Positions 16,701-25,503 of a DNA stretch of 64,000 bases are shown piece after piece. Numbering within the stretch: the first letter of the stretch is position 1; each line of letters begins with the position of its first letter. A program made the translations under genes and the position numbers. The notes under the pieces were generated by a model. That model was given only the letters and a program-made list of their open reading frames with translations, was not told the origin of the DNA and did no database searches. The stretch is from NCBI GenBank assembly GCA_009838915.1, contig VXQT01000011.1:1-64000 (forward strand), read 5' to 3'. Source of the stretch: Chloroflexota bacterium. GTDB taxonomy: Bacteria > Chloroflexota > Dehalococcoidia > Bin125.

Positions 16701-19283
16701 ATGAGATTCAACCCACTCAGATGGTTCAGCCGCTCGGCCAAACCGTCCGGGCCGGCGCTGCTGGCGATCACGCCGCCGCGCACCGGCCAGCGCACGCTGC
16801 TGGGCGTCGAGAACCTGCTTGGCTCGATCGCGGCGCCTGAGCCGTTCGCGCTGGAACTGGCAGCAGACGAGCGCTCGATCGGCCTCTTCGTCCGCTGCGC
16901 GGGCGACCAGATCGTGCGCGGCCAGGTCGGCGTCCACTACCCCCAGGCCCGCATCCGTGACGTGCCCGCCGAGCGCGATTACATGCGCCTGGGCGAGGAT
17001 GAGCAGGCCTGGTCGCTGGTGCTGCGCGCCTCGGGCCCCGAGTACGCGCCCCTACGCGTGTTCCGCGACCAGGACCTGGTCGACCCCGGCTCAGACCCCT
17101 TGCTCGCGCCTCTGGGCGCGCTCACCGGGCTCAAGGAAGGCGAGCGGCTGGTCTCGCGCCTGCTGTTGCGCTCGCTCGGCCCCCAGTGGTCGCGCCACTA
17201 CCAGGAGAAGGCACAGCCGGTGCAGATCCAGAGCCAACCCAGGCCGGCCCCTGGCCAACCGGTGTCGTCTGGACCTGATCCGTTGGCGTTGGCCGTGCTT
17301 ATCCCGGCTGGTTTCGGGTTCTACCAGGGCTATACATGGCTGCAAGCCGGCGAGATCTGGAACCTGGCCGCGCTCTGCGCCGGGGCGGCCGTCCTCCTGA
17401 TCGGCGGCGGCTGGGCCTGGCGCAAGTGGAAGAAGTCGCGCGACTGCTACTTCGATCCGCAGCTGGTCAAGGAGAAGATCTCGCGCGGCGCGTTCGAGGC
17501 CGAGCTGGAGCTGGGCGCGGTGCTGCCGGAGGGCTCGCAGGAAGAGCGGGCCGAGGAGCTGCTGGAGCGGCTGGCCGCGGCCTACCGCCACTACGACCAT
17601 CCTTCCGGGGCGCAGTTCGAGTCGGGCAAGGTCGGGCCGCTCGAACCTGGGCCGCCGCGCCTGCATCCCCGTCCTCCGGGCATGTTCCGCCGGCGCAGCG
17701 TCCTGGGCGTGCGCGAGGCGGCGGCGCTCTGGCATCCGCCCTCGGCGGCGGACGAATCGCCGCTCGTGGCCCGCGCCGGCGCCCGCGCGCTGCCGCCGGC
17801 GGTCGGCGAACTGGCCGGCGGGGCCGCGGTCGGGACGACCAGCGAGGCCGACCGCGAACCGGTCCACTTCCCCGACGACCTGCTCGGCCGCCACCACCTC
17901 TACGTGGCCCGCACCCGTATGGGCAAGTCCACCCTGATGCGCCACATCGTGGGGCACAAGCTCCGCCGCAAGGCCGAGGGCCTGGACCGCGACGCGATCG
18001 TCGTGGTCGACCCGCACGCCGACCTGGTCCAGGCGATCTTGGAGGAGACGCCGGAGGAGCTGGTCGACCAGGTCCGGCTGATCGACCTGGCCGACCCCTC
18101 GGGCGCGCCGGGGATCAACCTGCTCGACGCGCGGGTGTTCGCGGACCGCGACCGGACCGCCGACTCGGTCGTCCGGGTGGCGCGCGGGCTTTGGGAGCAG
18201 TGGGGCCCAAGGATGCAGTCGATCCTCGAACACACCGTGAAGACGTTGCACGAGGCCAACAGCCATCCCCTGACCGAGCCCGATCGCCAGCACACGATCC
18301 TGGACGGGCTCCGGTTGCTCACGGACGACGAGTTCCGGGCCGAGGTGCTGACCCGGGTCTCCGACCCCTACCTCCTCGAGTGGTGGGCGCGCGACTTCGG
18401 CGGTTGGCGGCGCGAGTACCGGGCCGAGGCGCTGGCCCCGGTCCAGACCCGGCTGAGCTACTACGCCTCCTCGCGCCGCGCCCGCGCCATCCTCGGTCAG
18501 CCCAAGTCCACAATCGACCTGCGCAAGACGATCCTCGAAGGCGGCATCCTGCTGGTCTCGACCGCCCAGGGGACGGTCGGCCGCGACGTGGCCGCCCTGG
18601 TCGGCGCCTCGCTGCTCAACCTGGTCGACTCGGTCATCCGCGAGCAGGAGCGCCTGCCCCTGGCCCAACGCCGCGGCGCCCTGGTCGTGGTCGACGAGAT
18701 GCAGACCATCCCCGGGGTCGAGTTCGAGTCGATGCTGGCCGAACTGGGCAAGTACGGCGCCTCGTTCGTGCTCGCCACCCAGAGCCTGGCCAAGCTGCAG
18801 GACCTCTCGCCCACGATGCGTCACACGCTGATGGCCAATGTCGGCTGTCTCTGCGTCTTCCAGGTCTCGGGCGAGGACGCGCGCGACCTGCTCTGGGACC
18901 TGGGCCGCGAGCGGGTCTCGGAAGAAGACGTCGTCTCCCAGCCCGTGCATCACTGCTACGTCCGGGCCACGGTCGGCACCCAGCGGATGCCGGTCTTTTC
19001 GATGACCGTGCGCAAACCCGAGCCCGGCGATCCGTTGCGTGCCGCCCGCATCCGCGAGGCCGCTTCGGCCTACGTCACCTCGGCCCACGAGCTGGAGCGG
19101 CAGCAGACCGAGCGCCAGCGGGCGGTGACCGAGTTCCGCGAGCGGATGGAGGCCCGGCGCGAAGCGGACAAGGCGCCTCAGAAGAAGCCCAAGCCCAAGA
19201 CCGCCCGGCCCGAGCCGAAGACGCGTGAGCGGGAGCATCCGTCTGACTCCACGGCGGCCGAACGGGACGGAGCAGAGCAATGA
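16701..19283 (+). CDS. VirD4/TraG-like coupling ATPase
   Basis: 860 residues, with AAAGGA before the ATG. Coupling proteins bring the DNA substrate to the secretion channel. Residues of about 190-245 contain two membrane helices (LALAVLIPAGFGFY, LAALCAGAAVLLIGGGWAW). Walker A is ARTRMGKST near 404-412, with Gly replaced at its first position. VVVDPHADL follows; Walker B is LVVVDEMQ near 662-669 with FVLATQSLAKL behind it, the TraG/TraD signature. The last 90 residues are highly charged and Lys/Glu/Pro-rich. The stop overlaps the next ATG by 4 bases, so it is coupled to the replication-relaxation gene. Confidence 0.82.
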   Translation: MRFNPLRWFSRSAKPSGPALLAITPPRTGQRTLLGVENLLGSIAAPEPFALELAADERSIGLFVRCAGDQIVRGQVGVHYPQARIRDVPAERDYMRLGEDEQAWSLVLRASGPEYAPLRVFRDQDLVDPGSDPLLAPLGALTGLKEGERLVSRLLLRSLGPQWSRHYQEKAQPVQIQSQPRPAPGQPVSSGPDPLALAVLIPAGFGFYQGYTWLQAGEIWNLAALCAGAAVLLIGGGWAWRKWKKSRDCYFDPQLVKEKISRGAFEAELELGAVLPEGSQEERAEELLERLAAAYRHYDHPSGAQFESGKVGPLEPGPPRLHPRPPGMFRRRSVLGVREAAALWHPPSAADESPLVARAGARALPPAVGELAGGAAVGTTSEADREPVHFPDDLLGRHHLYVARTRMGKSTLMRHIVGHKLRRKAEGLDRDAIVVVDPHADLVQAILEETPEELVDQVRLIDLADPSGAPGINLLDARVFADRDRTADSVVRVARGLWEQWGPRMQSILEHTVKTLHEANSHPLTEPDRQHTILDGLRLLTDDEFRAEVLTRVSDPYLLEWWARDFGGWRREYRAEALAPVQTRLSYYASSRRARAILGQPKSTIDLRKTILEGGILLVSTAQGTVGRDVAALVGASLLNLVDSVIREQERLPLAQRRGALVVVDEMQTIPGVEFESMLAELGKYGASFVLATQSLAKLQDLSPTMRHTLMANVGCLCVFQVSGEDARDLLWDLGRERVSEEDVVSQPVHHCYVRATVGTQRMPVFSMTVRKPEPGDPLRAARIREAASAYVTSAHELERQQTERQRAVTEFRERMEARREADKAPQKKPKPKTARPEPKTREREHPSDSTAAERDGAEQ

Positions 19284-20917
19284 GGCTCTACCCCGGAGAC
19301 GTCGAGCTGCTCGGGACGCTGGCCCGGATGCCGTTCCTCGACCGGCTGGAACTGGCCGCGCTCTCGGGCCGCTCGCGCGCCGCGGTCTACCAGCGGATCG
19401 AACGCTTCCTCGAGGCCGGTCTAGTCGAATCAGTCGGCCAGGCTTCGGAACTGGTCACGCCGACCCGCCGGTTCTGTCTCACCGGTCGTGGCGTGCGTCG
19501 GCTGGCATCGGAGGAAGAAGTGCCCGTTGCTCAGCTCTTGCGCACCCGACCGGTCTCCGAGCAGTGGCGCCGGCTGCTGCTCGAACGCCTGGACGCGGCC
19601 GCCATGATCTACCGGCTGGCCAAGCAGGCCGCACAGTTCACCTTCCCCTTGGGTGTGCGCTGGCAGAGAGCCGCGCCGATGGACGCCCTGCTGGAGCTGC
19701 CGGGAGACCTGCGCACGGCGGTGGTGCGCCAGGGCCGGACGGCCGACCGGACCGGGTTCGCCAAGCGCATCCGCCGGCTCAAACAGACCCCCGGCCACGG
19801 CGCGGTGCTCGTGATCTGCCCCGATGAAACCCGCCTGCGCCACGCGCGGCGGTTGGTCGCGGGGCCGCCCGCGATCACCTTCCTCGCGCTCGAACGCGAC
19901 GTCGCCCTGGCCGGCGCCGAGGCCGCCGTCTGGCGCGGGCCCACAGGCGCGGCGCGATTGACCCTGCGCGAGGCGCTCGCTTACGCGCTGCCGACTTCAG
20001 CGGAACGACCAGAGCGGCCCCTGGTCCGAGTCTCGCTGCCTGAACCACTCGGTCCGGAATGCGACGACGCCTCATGGATGCTGCCCGCCGTGATCACGAC
20101 GGCGGAGAAGCGCGTGCTCGATCTCGTCGGCGATTGGCCCTGGCTCAGGCCCGGTCACCTGGCGGCATTGCTCGGCGTCGGCCGGCGCCGGCTGACACAG
20201 CTGCTCGCACGGCTGGACGAACCGGGCCTGATCACGAGGATCGTGCGGGCGGGTGCACCGCGGCTCGCGCTCTCCGACCGCGGCCTCGCCTATCTCGCTC
20301 GCCGCGACCGGACCTCGGTCGGCATCGCGCGCAAGCGCTGGAGTCCGGAACCGCGCTGGCCGGACGACCCGTTCGACTGGCGCAACGTCTCAGGGATTCG
20401 CTCGCGCCAGCTCCTGCGCAATCTGGAGCACACCGAGTCGGTGCACTGGTTCAACACGCTGTTGGCCGGCCAGGCGCGCGATCAGGGCAGCCGCCTCGTC
20501 CAGCTCGACCCACCCCATCGCACCTCGCGCTACTTCCGCTCGCATGAGCGGATGCGTTCGATCCAGCCCGATGCCTACGCGCTTGTGGAGACGCCCTCGG
20601 GCGAGCAGGCGTTGTTCCTCGAATTGGAGCGGCGCGCCGTGCGTCCGGCCACGATGGCGGCCCGGCTCGCGCCCTACCTGCGCTACTACGCCACCGGACG
20701 CCCGCTTGAGGACCACGGACTCCTGCCCCGGGTGCTGGTCGTGTTCGAGGACGAACTGGCCGCCGACCATTTCCTGCGCATCGCCGCAGACGCCGTCGCT
20801 CGGGCCGAGGTGCCCTTGCCGCTGCTGGTCTCCGACCGCCTGAGGCTCGAACACCACGGTCCCGTGGGCCGCGCCTGGCGCTCGATTGAGCGTTCGGCGC
20901 CGCGCGGCCTCGACTGA
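19280..20917 (+). CDS. Replication-relaxation family protein, possible relaxase or initiator
   Basis: 545 residues. Two winged-helix-like units are visible, at about residues 5-75 (LELAALSGRSRAAVYQRI) and 270-345 (LRPGHLAALLGVGRRRLTQLL). The C-terminal domain has the replication-relaxation family pattern: IQPDAYALVET, then QALFLELERR, then MAARLAPYLRYYAT and PRVLVVFEDE. The PDA/E/K-type spacing suggests a nuclease-like fold. No classical relaxase of the MOB families is seen in the module, so this protein is the best candidate for processing DNA at transfer; that is inference from position (ATGA overlap with the coupling ATPase). Confidence 0.75.
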   Translation: MRLYPGDVELLGTLARMPFLDRLELAALSGRSRAAVYQRIERFLEAGLVESVGQASELVTPTRRFCLTGRGVRRLASEEEVPVAQLLRTRPVSEQWRRLLLERLDAAAMIYRLAKQAAQFTFPLGVRWQRAAPMDALLELPGDLRTAVVRQGRTADRTGFAKRIRRLKQTPGHGAVLVICPDETRLRHARRLVAGPPAITFLALERDVALAGAEAAVWRGPTGAARLTLREALAYALPTSAERPERPLVRVSLPEPLGPECDDASWMLPAVITTAEKRVLDLVGDWPWLRPGHLAALLGVGRRRLTQLLARLDEPGLITRIVRAGAPRLALSDRGLAYLARRDRTSVGIARKRWSPEPRWPDDPFDWRNVSGIRSRQLLRNLEHTESVHWFNTLLAGQARDQGSRLVQLDPPHRTSRYFRSHERMRSIQPDAYALVETPSGEQALFLELERRAVRPATMAARLAPYLRYYATGRPLEDHGLLPRVLVVFEDELAADHFLRIAADAVARAEVPLPLLVSDRLRLEHHGPVGRAWRSIERSAPRGLD

Positions 20918-20942
20918 GCGTCAGGTCGAGCCGGTCCGGCTG

Positions 20943-21308
20943 CTAGGCCGCCCGCTTCTTCTCCTGGGTTTCCTCGCTCGCCGCGCCGCCGCCGCACAAC
21001 CCCGCCCAGACATCCTCGCCAAACAGCCGCGCCTGGCGTTCGTCCGCCTCCCCCTCATCCGCTCCGCTCAGCAAGCAGTTCAACAGCTCCCGCTCCGTGG
21101 CGAATTCCACGATCGCCAGCATGTGCGCCGCGTCCGGCCGGGTCCCGGCCCGCCAGCGGTAGAGCGAGCGCACGCCCACGCCCAGTTCTCGCGCCAGCCG
21201 CCGCCAGGTCAGACCCGACGCCGCCCGCAGGCGCTCCAGGCGCTGCGGGAAGTCGTCGGGAAACTCAGTCCCTCGGGACCGGTAACCGGATTGCTGGATG
21301 GGGATCAT
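20943..21308 (-). CDS. Small XRE-like HTH regulator, third gene of a three-gene cassette
   Basis: 121 residues from the ATG at 21308, which overlaps the stop of the upstream gene (ATGA). The HTH is at about residues 20-75: FPQRLERLRAASGLTWRRLA, then LGVGVRSLYRWRAGTRP. Lambda-repressor-like proteins of this type bind operator DNA. The tail (SEETQEKKRAA) is charged. It is homologous in layout to its neighbour at 21305-21601: both have DxxxRLxRLxxxTGLTW-xx-A-LGV. The cassette ends close to the replication-relaxation stop on the other strand (25 bases), so transcripts converge. Confidence 0.72.
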   Translation of the reverse strand: MIPIQQSGYRSRGTEFPDDFPQRLERLRAASGLTWRRLARELGVGVRSLYRWRAGTRPDAAHMLAIVEFATERELLNCLLSGADEGEADERQARLFGEDVWAGLCGGGAASEETQEKKRAA

Positions 21309-21601
21309 CGCCGGCGCTCCTCCCGCCGGGCCGCGCAGGGATCGTGGCCCAGGAGTTCGTTCAGCCCGTCCGGCAGCTGCGCCGCCAACCGAATCAGCGA
21401 GAGCATCGAGCGCCCGTTGGGGCAGGCGCCGCGCCGCCAGCGTTGCAGCTGGCGGTCGTCCACGCCCAGCGCTTCGGCCATCTCTTCCCATGTCAGGCCA
21501 GTGCGCCGCTTGAGCCGGGCCAGCCGCTCGCCGAAATCGCCGGGCAACTGGGCCTCACCCGGCGCGAACTCCAGTCGTCTCCTCACCCTTCTGCCGCTCA
21601 T
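21305..21601 (-). CDS. Small XRE-like HTH regulator, second gene of the cassette
   Basis: 98 residues. The HTH runs at about residues 20-75 (GERLARLKRRTGLTWEEMAE, LGVDDRQLQRWRRG), with a short basic tail (CAARREERRR). It is a paralogue of the product at 20943-21308. Its ATG overlaps the stop of the upstream small gene (ATGA), and its own stop overlaps the next start, so the three are one tightly coupled transcript. Likely role is repression of element functions, from the XRE fold; target sites are not proven, although TACAAGTGTT repeats lie upstream (21862-21909). Confidence 0.74.
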   Translation of the reverse strand: MSGRRVRRRLEFAPGEAQLPGDFGERLARLKRRTGLTWEEMAEALGVDDRQLQRWRRGACPNGRSMLSLIRLAAQLPDGLNELLGHDPCAARREERRR

Positions 21602-21786
21602 CGCTCGATCGCTCCCTGGGCGCTGCCGCCTGGGTCGGCGCTCGCGCTCTCCGGCTCAGCCTGCGCTGCCGCGGCTTCGGCCGCTTGGCGGGCCAGGTGG
21701 CGCCGCGCGATCATCCGCGCCACGATCCGCAACCCGGCCCGCAGGGTTTGGTGCTCGTCCTCCGTCATCTCCCGCATACGCATCAC
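21598..21786 (-). CDS. Small protein heading the XRE cassette
   Basis: 62 residues, helical and alternating charged/alanine (TEDEHQTLRAGLRIVARMIA, RQAAEAAAAQAEPES). The start may be any of the clustered Met codons at the N-terminus. No family recognised. It overlaps the next gene by 4 bases (ATGA), which is the main evidence that it is expressed. It could be a dimerisation partner for the following regulators or a small transfer-control peptide. Confidence 0.45.
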   Translation of the reverse strand: MMRMREMTEDEHQTLRAGLRIVARMIARRHLARQAAEAAAAQAEPESASADPGGSAQGAIER

Positions 21787-21861
21787 GTCCGTCTCTCATG
21801 TCAACGGGAATCTCGATTAGATCGGAGGCCGGCAGGGTCATGACGCACATCTCTTCTGCGG

Positions 21862-21909
21862 TACAAGTGTTCTGTGTTAGGTCGAAGGTATCGCTGTTCT
21901 ACAAGTGTT
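21862..21909. promoter_or_regulatory. Direct TACAAGTGTT repeats upstream of the XRE cassette
   Basis: TACAAGTGTT occurs at 21862-21871 and again at 21900-21909, same orientation, start to start 38 bases (close to four helical turns with slack). The interval 21787-22190 (about 400 bases) between the cassette and the Crp/Fnr gene has no gene and is lower in GC, as expected for a control region. Operators for the cassette's own XRE proteins are the simplest reading. Confidence 0.45.
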
Positions 21910-22190
21910 GTCAATGTCTGTTGGAATGCATCATTGATGCTGTGGACAACCTATCCGCGCGCTGTGCGCACTGGGATGCAGGCCGCGCGCGTATCCGGTC
22001 AACGGCCAGCTCAAGCCTCGACGGATTGTGCAATCGATCGCGATGATCAAGGGCCAATACAGCTGCGTACGGAGCGAGGAGGGGCCGGCGCGGGGTGTTG
22101 TTTGCTACCAGGGAACCCGCGACTAGTTAGCTCTGGGTCTGCGGTTGGACTCCTCTGGAGCGCAGCGGGATTCGGCACCAGGCGATTGCT

Positions 22191-22952
22191 TCACTCGTCG
22201 CCGTCCCCGGCCAGCAGCGGCCGGATCTCGCGGGTGCGCATGTCGAGGAAGGCGTAGTCCTTGAGCAGGTCCACGTCCGGCACCAGCACCTCGCCTCGGA
22301 ACCGCGCCCCCGGCCGGTCGCCCCACTGGACCACCTGCTCCCTGGCCAGTTCGGCCAGTCCGACCGACACGCCGGAGCGGGACATCGTCGTCAGCCGCGC
22401 GATGTCCGTCTGGCGCACGGCGATCCGGCGATCGACGCCGAAGTCGCGGTCCTCCAGCGCCAGCCGTGACACGAGCGCCGCCGCCACCCGCGAGCCGGGC
22501 GCGCCGCTGGTCGCGAGCGAGACCCAGTAGTAGCGGGCCAGCCGGCGCATCACCAGCTCATGCATCCGCTCGCGTACGGACGGCAGTTCGTCCACTACCC
22601 GCGCCATCACCACCTTCGGAATCCGGACGACGACCGCCTCCGTGATCGCTGAGTAGCTGGCGACCCAGCGCTCCGCGTCCATCAGAAACTCGTGCACCCC
22701 GATCAGAAACGGCGCGTCAAGTTCCGAGTGCGGGGATTGCCAGGGCACGGCCGTCCCGTGCTGGACGAAGACCAGATCTGCGAACGACGCGCCGGAGCGG
22801 ATAAAGGGCGAGTCGGCGGAGGGTTCGATGTAGTCCATCTCCAGCGTCTCGGCGGCGCCTATGAGCACGCGATCCAGTTCCTCGACCGAGACCGGCGCGA
22901 AGTCGAGGCATCGGACGAGGCCCTTGGCGAATCCAGAGACGCGAACGGACAT
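22191..22952 (-). CDS. Crp/Fnr-family transcription regulator
   Basis: 253 residues. N-terminal about 1-145 matches a cyclic-nucleotide-binding-type beta roll (ADLVFVQHGTAVPW, FLIGVHEFLM, AVVVRIPKVVMARVV), followed by the long dimer helix (VRERMHELVMRRLARYYW) and a C-terminal winged HTH at about 175-225: VRQTDIARLTTMSRSGVSVG, LAREQVVQWGDR. The family senses small ligands, redox or nothing known. No Cys cluster for an iron-sulphur centre is visible. It stands alone, with a gap of about 400 bases on each side, between the conjugation module and the defence cargo, so it may regulate one of them. Confidence 0.78.
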   Translation of the reverse strand: MSVRVSGFAKGLVRCLDFAPVSVEELDRVLIGAAETLEMDYIEPSADSPFIRSGASFADLVFVQHGTAVPWQSPHSELDAPFLIGVHEFLMDAERWVASYSAITEAVVVRIPKVVMARVVDELPSVRERMHELVMRRLARYYWVSLATSGAPGSRVAAALVSRLALEDRDFGVDRRIAVRQTDIARLTTMSRSGVSVGLAELAREQVVQWGDRPGARFRGEVLVPDVDLLKDYAFLDMRTREIRPLLAGDGDE

Positions 22953-23351
22953 CGCCGGCTCCTAATCTGGCTTGCTCACGCGTACGGTATTCGATCCAAT
23001 GAGTCACAAGGTGAGTTCCCCCATGCTGTGCCATGTGTGTGCGCAGTCAAAGGAGATGGGGTTGTGCTGGAAGCCCGTACCACCGTCTGTCAGCTTCTCG
23101 AACAGCGCCTGTCAGACAGAATTCCGCAGCGCCATCCCGCCGGAGCACCTCACTGTCGGAGCGAGGAACCGGAAGTCAAGGGAAGGCTCGCCGCGCACAC
23201 TCACCCAGTCAACGAGACCATCCTCTGCAGCATCTTCGATCCGCAGACCCACGCCCCACCTTCGTGATACCGTTTTACCTGAACTACTGTCCGACAAAAT
23301 GGCTGTGGCCTTTGCCAATCGCAACACTCCATCTGACTCCGCGAGATCGAC
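22953..23351. other. Intergenic region
   Basis: About 400 bases between divergently arranged Crp/Fnr and PIN genes. GC is lower than in the neighbours. Overlapping open frames here have no recognisable content. It should hold the promoters of both genes, but I cannot place boxes reliably. Confidence 0.4.
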
Positions 23352-24674
23352 ATGACCTCCAGCATCTACTTGTTCCCCGACTCGAATGTCTTCTTGCAAT
23401 GCAAGGCGCTGCAAGAGATCAATTGGCGTAGCTGCGAGGCGCTAGCGGAGTTTGAAGAGATTCATCTGCTGGTCTCGCTCCCCGTCATGAACGAAATCGA
23501 CAAACTGAAGAGCCGCGGCAACGATCGCCTTGGCCGCCGCGCCCGCAAAGCCAACGGCATCATTCGAGACCTCGTGCTGAGCGACAGTCCACAGCGCATT
23601 GTCAGGCCAACTGACCCGACCGTGACTCTCGCCGAGGTGACCTCCATTCGGCCCACTCCCGGCTTTCTCGACTATGAGATTGCGGACAATCGAATACTTG
23701 GCTGCGTGGATGCCTACCGCTCCGCGCACGACGATCGTGACGTCCGCTTCCTCACCCATGACACCGGACCAATGGCGACCGCAAGGAATCAAGGTGTCCC
23801 CCTCGTTCCCGTGCCCGACGGTTGGCTGTCGGATCCAGAGCCCTCGGTAGCCGAGCGACGAGCTGCGCAGCTGGAAGCGGAAGTCAAGCGCCTGGAACAG
23901 AAGCAACCTCGATTCGACATCCAGTTTCTTGGGACCCATGACAACAAGCTCAGGGGACAGTGTCCTACTGCACGTTCGCTCACTGATAGCGAGATCTCCC
24001 ACCTGCTTGGCCAACTGCGTAGTCGCTTTCCTGGGTCTAAGGATTCAGAGTGGCTAAAGGATTGCGAGGAAATGCTGGCCAATCTTCACACCTCGCTTCA
24101 GCATCTATCCGAGCGGCCATTGGTGGAGATCGCCGTCGAAAATCATGGCACGGTACCAGCGAAAGACGCGCTGATCGAGATAGTCGGGCTCGGGCCGATC
24201 TTGTTGTGCGTTCCGCTCGATGATGACGATTCCTATCGGGCGTATCGTCGGGAGCGGATTCGACTACCGTCGCCGCCGTCACTTTTCGACAGACGGATGT
24301 TTGGATCATCCATTCACTTGCCCATGGACTACTCCAAGCTGCCGCCTCGCGATCCGAACACCTTCTACTACAAGCCGAATCGCCCAATGGAACCTGTTGA
24401 GACCATCACCTTGGAGTGCCAACAGTGGCGGCACGAGACGGAGACTGAGTACTTTGTCGCCGAGATCTACCTAGATTCGGAGCGTCCTACGATTGAAGGC
24501 ACGATCGAATGTCGCATTCACGCTGAGAATCTTCCCAACCCCGCCATATCGCATGTCACAGTGCAGATCGCCGGTCAGCCTGTCGACGTCGTGGAGCATG
24601 CAGCGAGGATGGTCGCCCAAGTAACGCCTCGGCCGCACGGTCGGTCGAACGATTTCTCGATTTCGCCGTTCTAA
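23352..24674 (+). CDS. PIN-domain nuclease with a large uncharacterised C-terminal part
   Basis: 440 residues. The first 150 form a PIN ribonuclease domain with the acidic set in order: D10 (FPDSNVFLQ), E48 (VMNEIDKLK), D112 (ADNRILGC) and D137 (FLTHDTGP). The domain is longer than in toxin PINs and resembles the PhoH-linked type. A coiled segment follows (RRAAQLEAEVKRLEQKQ, about 180-197). The remaining 240 residues are beta-rich and unknown to me; a repeated VEIAVENHGTVPAKDALIEI-like strand pattern suggests an Ig-like fold. It sits alone in the defence cargo. RNA cleavage in response to a trigger is an inference. Confidence 0.7.
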   Translation: MTSSIYLFPDSNVFLQCKALQEINWRSCEALAEFEEIHLLVSLPVMNEIDKLKSRGNDRLGRRARKANGIIRDLVLSDSPQRIVRPTDPTVTLAEVTSIRPTPGFLDYEIADNRILGCVDAYRSAHDDRDVRFLTHDTGPMATARNQGVPLVPVPDGWLSDPEPSVAERRAAQLEAEVKRLEQKQPRFDIQFLGTHDNKLRGQCPTARSLTDSEISHLLGQLRSRFPGSKDSEWLKDCEEMLANLHTSLQHLSERPLVEIAVENHGTVPAKDALIEIVGLGPILLCVPLDDDDSYRAYRRERIRLPSPPSLFDRRMFGSSIHLPMDYSKLPPRDPNTFYYKPNRPMEPVETITLECQQWRHETETEYFVAEIYLDSERPTIEGTIECRIHAENLPNPAISHVTVQIAGQPVDVVEHAARMVAQVTPRPHGRSNDFSISPF

Positions 24675-24855
24675 GGTCGGTGGTTCCCTGCTGATGGATC
24701 TTGGCCGGCCTCCGCGGAACTCTCGTGAAAGACGCACGGACGCACCGCCGTCCGCTTGAACTAGACCTTGTCGATGGAGAGCCCCACTATTGCCCACTCA
24801 TGTGCAGAACAAGTCCCGGTCCCGTGACTTCGCAGTGGATCCGCCTGCGCTCGGC

Positions 24856-25503
24856 TCAGGCCGCAGCCGCGTCCAGTCCGCGAACGACGTCGATCAACTC
24901 CCTGGCCGAATCCTCGTTGAACTCAGGGGCGTGGTAACCATGGATCATCGCATTTCTCAGATCCCAGAGGCGCGTCAATTTGTCCCGTTCTTCCGCCGAG
25001 ATCACGCCTAGATATGACGCCTGCTCCGACATCTGTCGGAAGCTGAAGAGTCGGCTATCCGCTTTTTCGGCGCCCCCGAGCAGCAGTCTGATCTTCGCCT
25101 CGTATGCCATACAAGCCAGTATGAACGCCGACTCAGCGTGCCCCTCGTCAAGTAGCTGCTCAGCCTCATCGAGCCGCAGATGGACGTGCTCGCGGTCGAT
25201 AGGATCCGCCCCGCGTGGCGGCTCTGGTGTTTCCGTTTCGGCTGCCAGCACCAACTCGAAACTCCAGCCGGGTTGTGCCTCTATGGCCCGAGCCAGATGG
25301 TCTAACACACCTGCATTGACCAGCGCCGAACGGCTCTTGATCTCGATCACCCGCACCTGATCGCCCTTGCGCGCCAGCAGATCGGCCCGAAAGCCGGGCA
25401 TGAAGTCGAGCTCCTGATCGATTGCGACCTCATAGCCCTGATCCCGGTAGGCGTCCGCGGTCTCTTGTTTGAGTTGGTATTCGGCTGCGGTGGGATTCGC
25501 CAT
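24856..25503 (-). CDS. Fusion of a restriction-type nuclease fold and a HEPN-like domain
   Basis: 215 residues. N-terminal about 8-90 has a PD-(D/E)XK layout: FRADLLAR with D41, then VRVIEIKSR with E54 and K56. C-terminal about 100-205 is all-helical and ends with DLRNAMIHGY: R183-N-A-M-I-H188 matches the RX4H catalytic motif of HEPN RNases. Thus one chain appears to carry a DNA-nuclease and an RNA-nuclease signature. The ATG (25501-25503) shares one base with the stop of the upstream RusA-like gene (TGATG), so they form a two-gene unit. Defence or toxin function is inferred from motif and setting. The HEPN part could instead be a non-catalytic helper. Confidence 0.68.
   Translation of the reverse strand: MANPTAAEYQLKQETADAYRDQGYEVAIDQELDFMPGFRADLLARKGDQVRVIEIKSRSALVNAGVLDHLARAIEAQPGWSFELVLAAETETPEPPRGADPIDREHVHLRLDEAEQLLDEGHAESAFILACMAYEAKIRLLLGGAEKADSRLFSFRQMSEQASYLGVISAEERDKLTRLWDLRNAMIHGYHAPEFNEDSARELIDVVRGLDAAAA

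Noticed and set aside
17091-19280. 729-codon open frame antisense to the coupling ATPase
   Set aside because: Antisense shadow. The plus-strand product has clear Walker motifs; the antisense product has no motif and odd composition.
16701-19283. Damaged P-loop in the coupling ATPase
   Set aside because: The first Gly of Walker A is missing (ARTRMGKST), but GKS, Walker B and the ATQS motif are intact, and such variation is tolerated in this group, so it was not listed as a defect.
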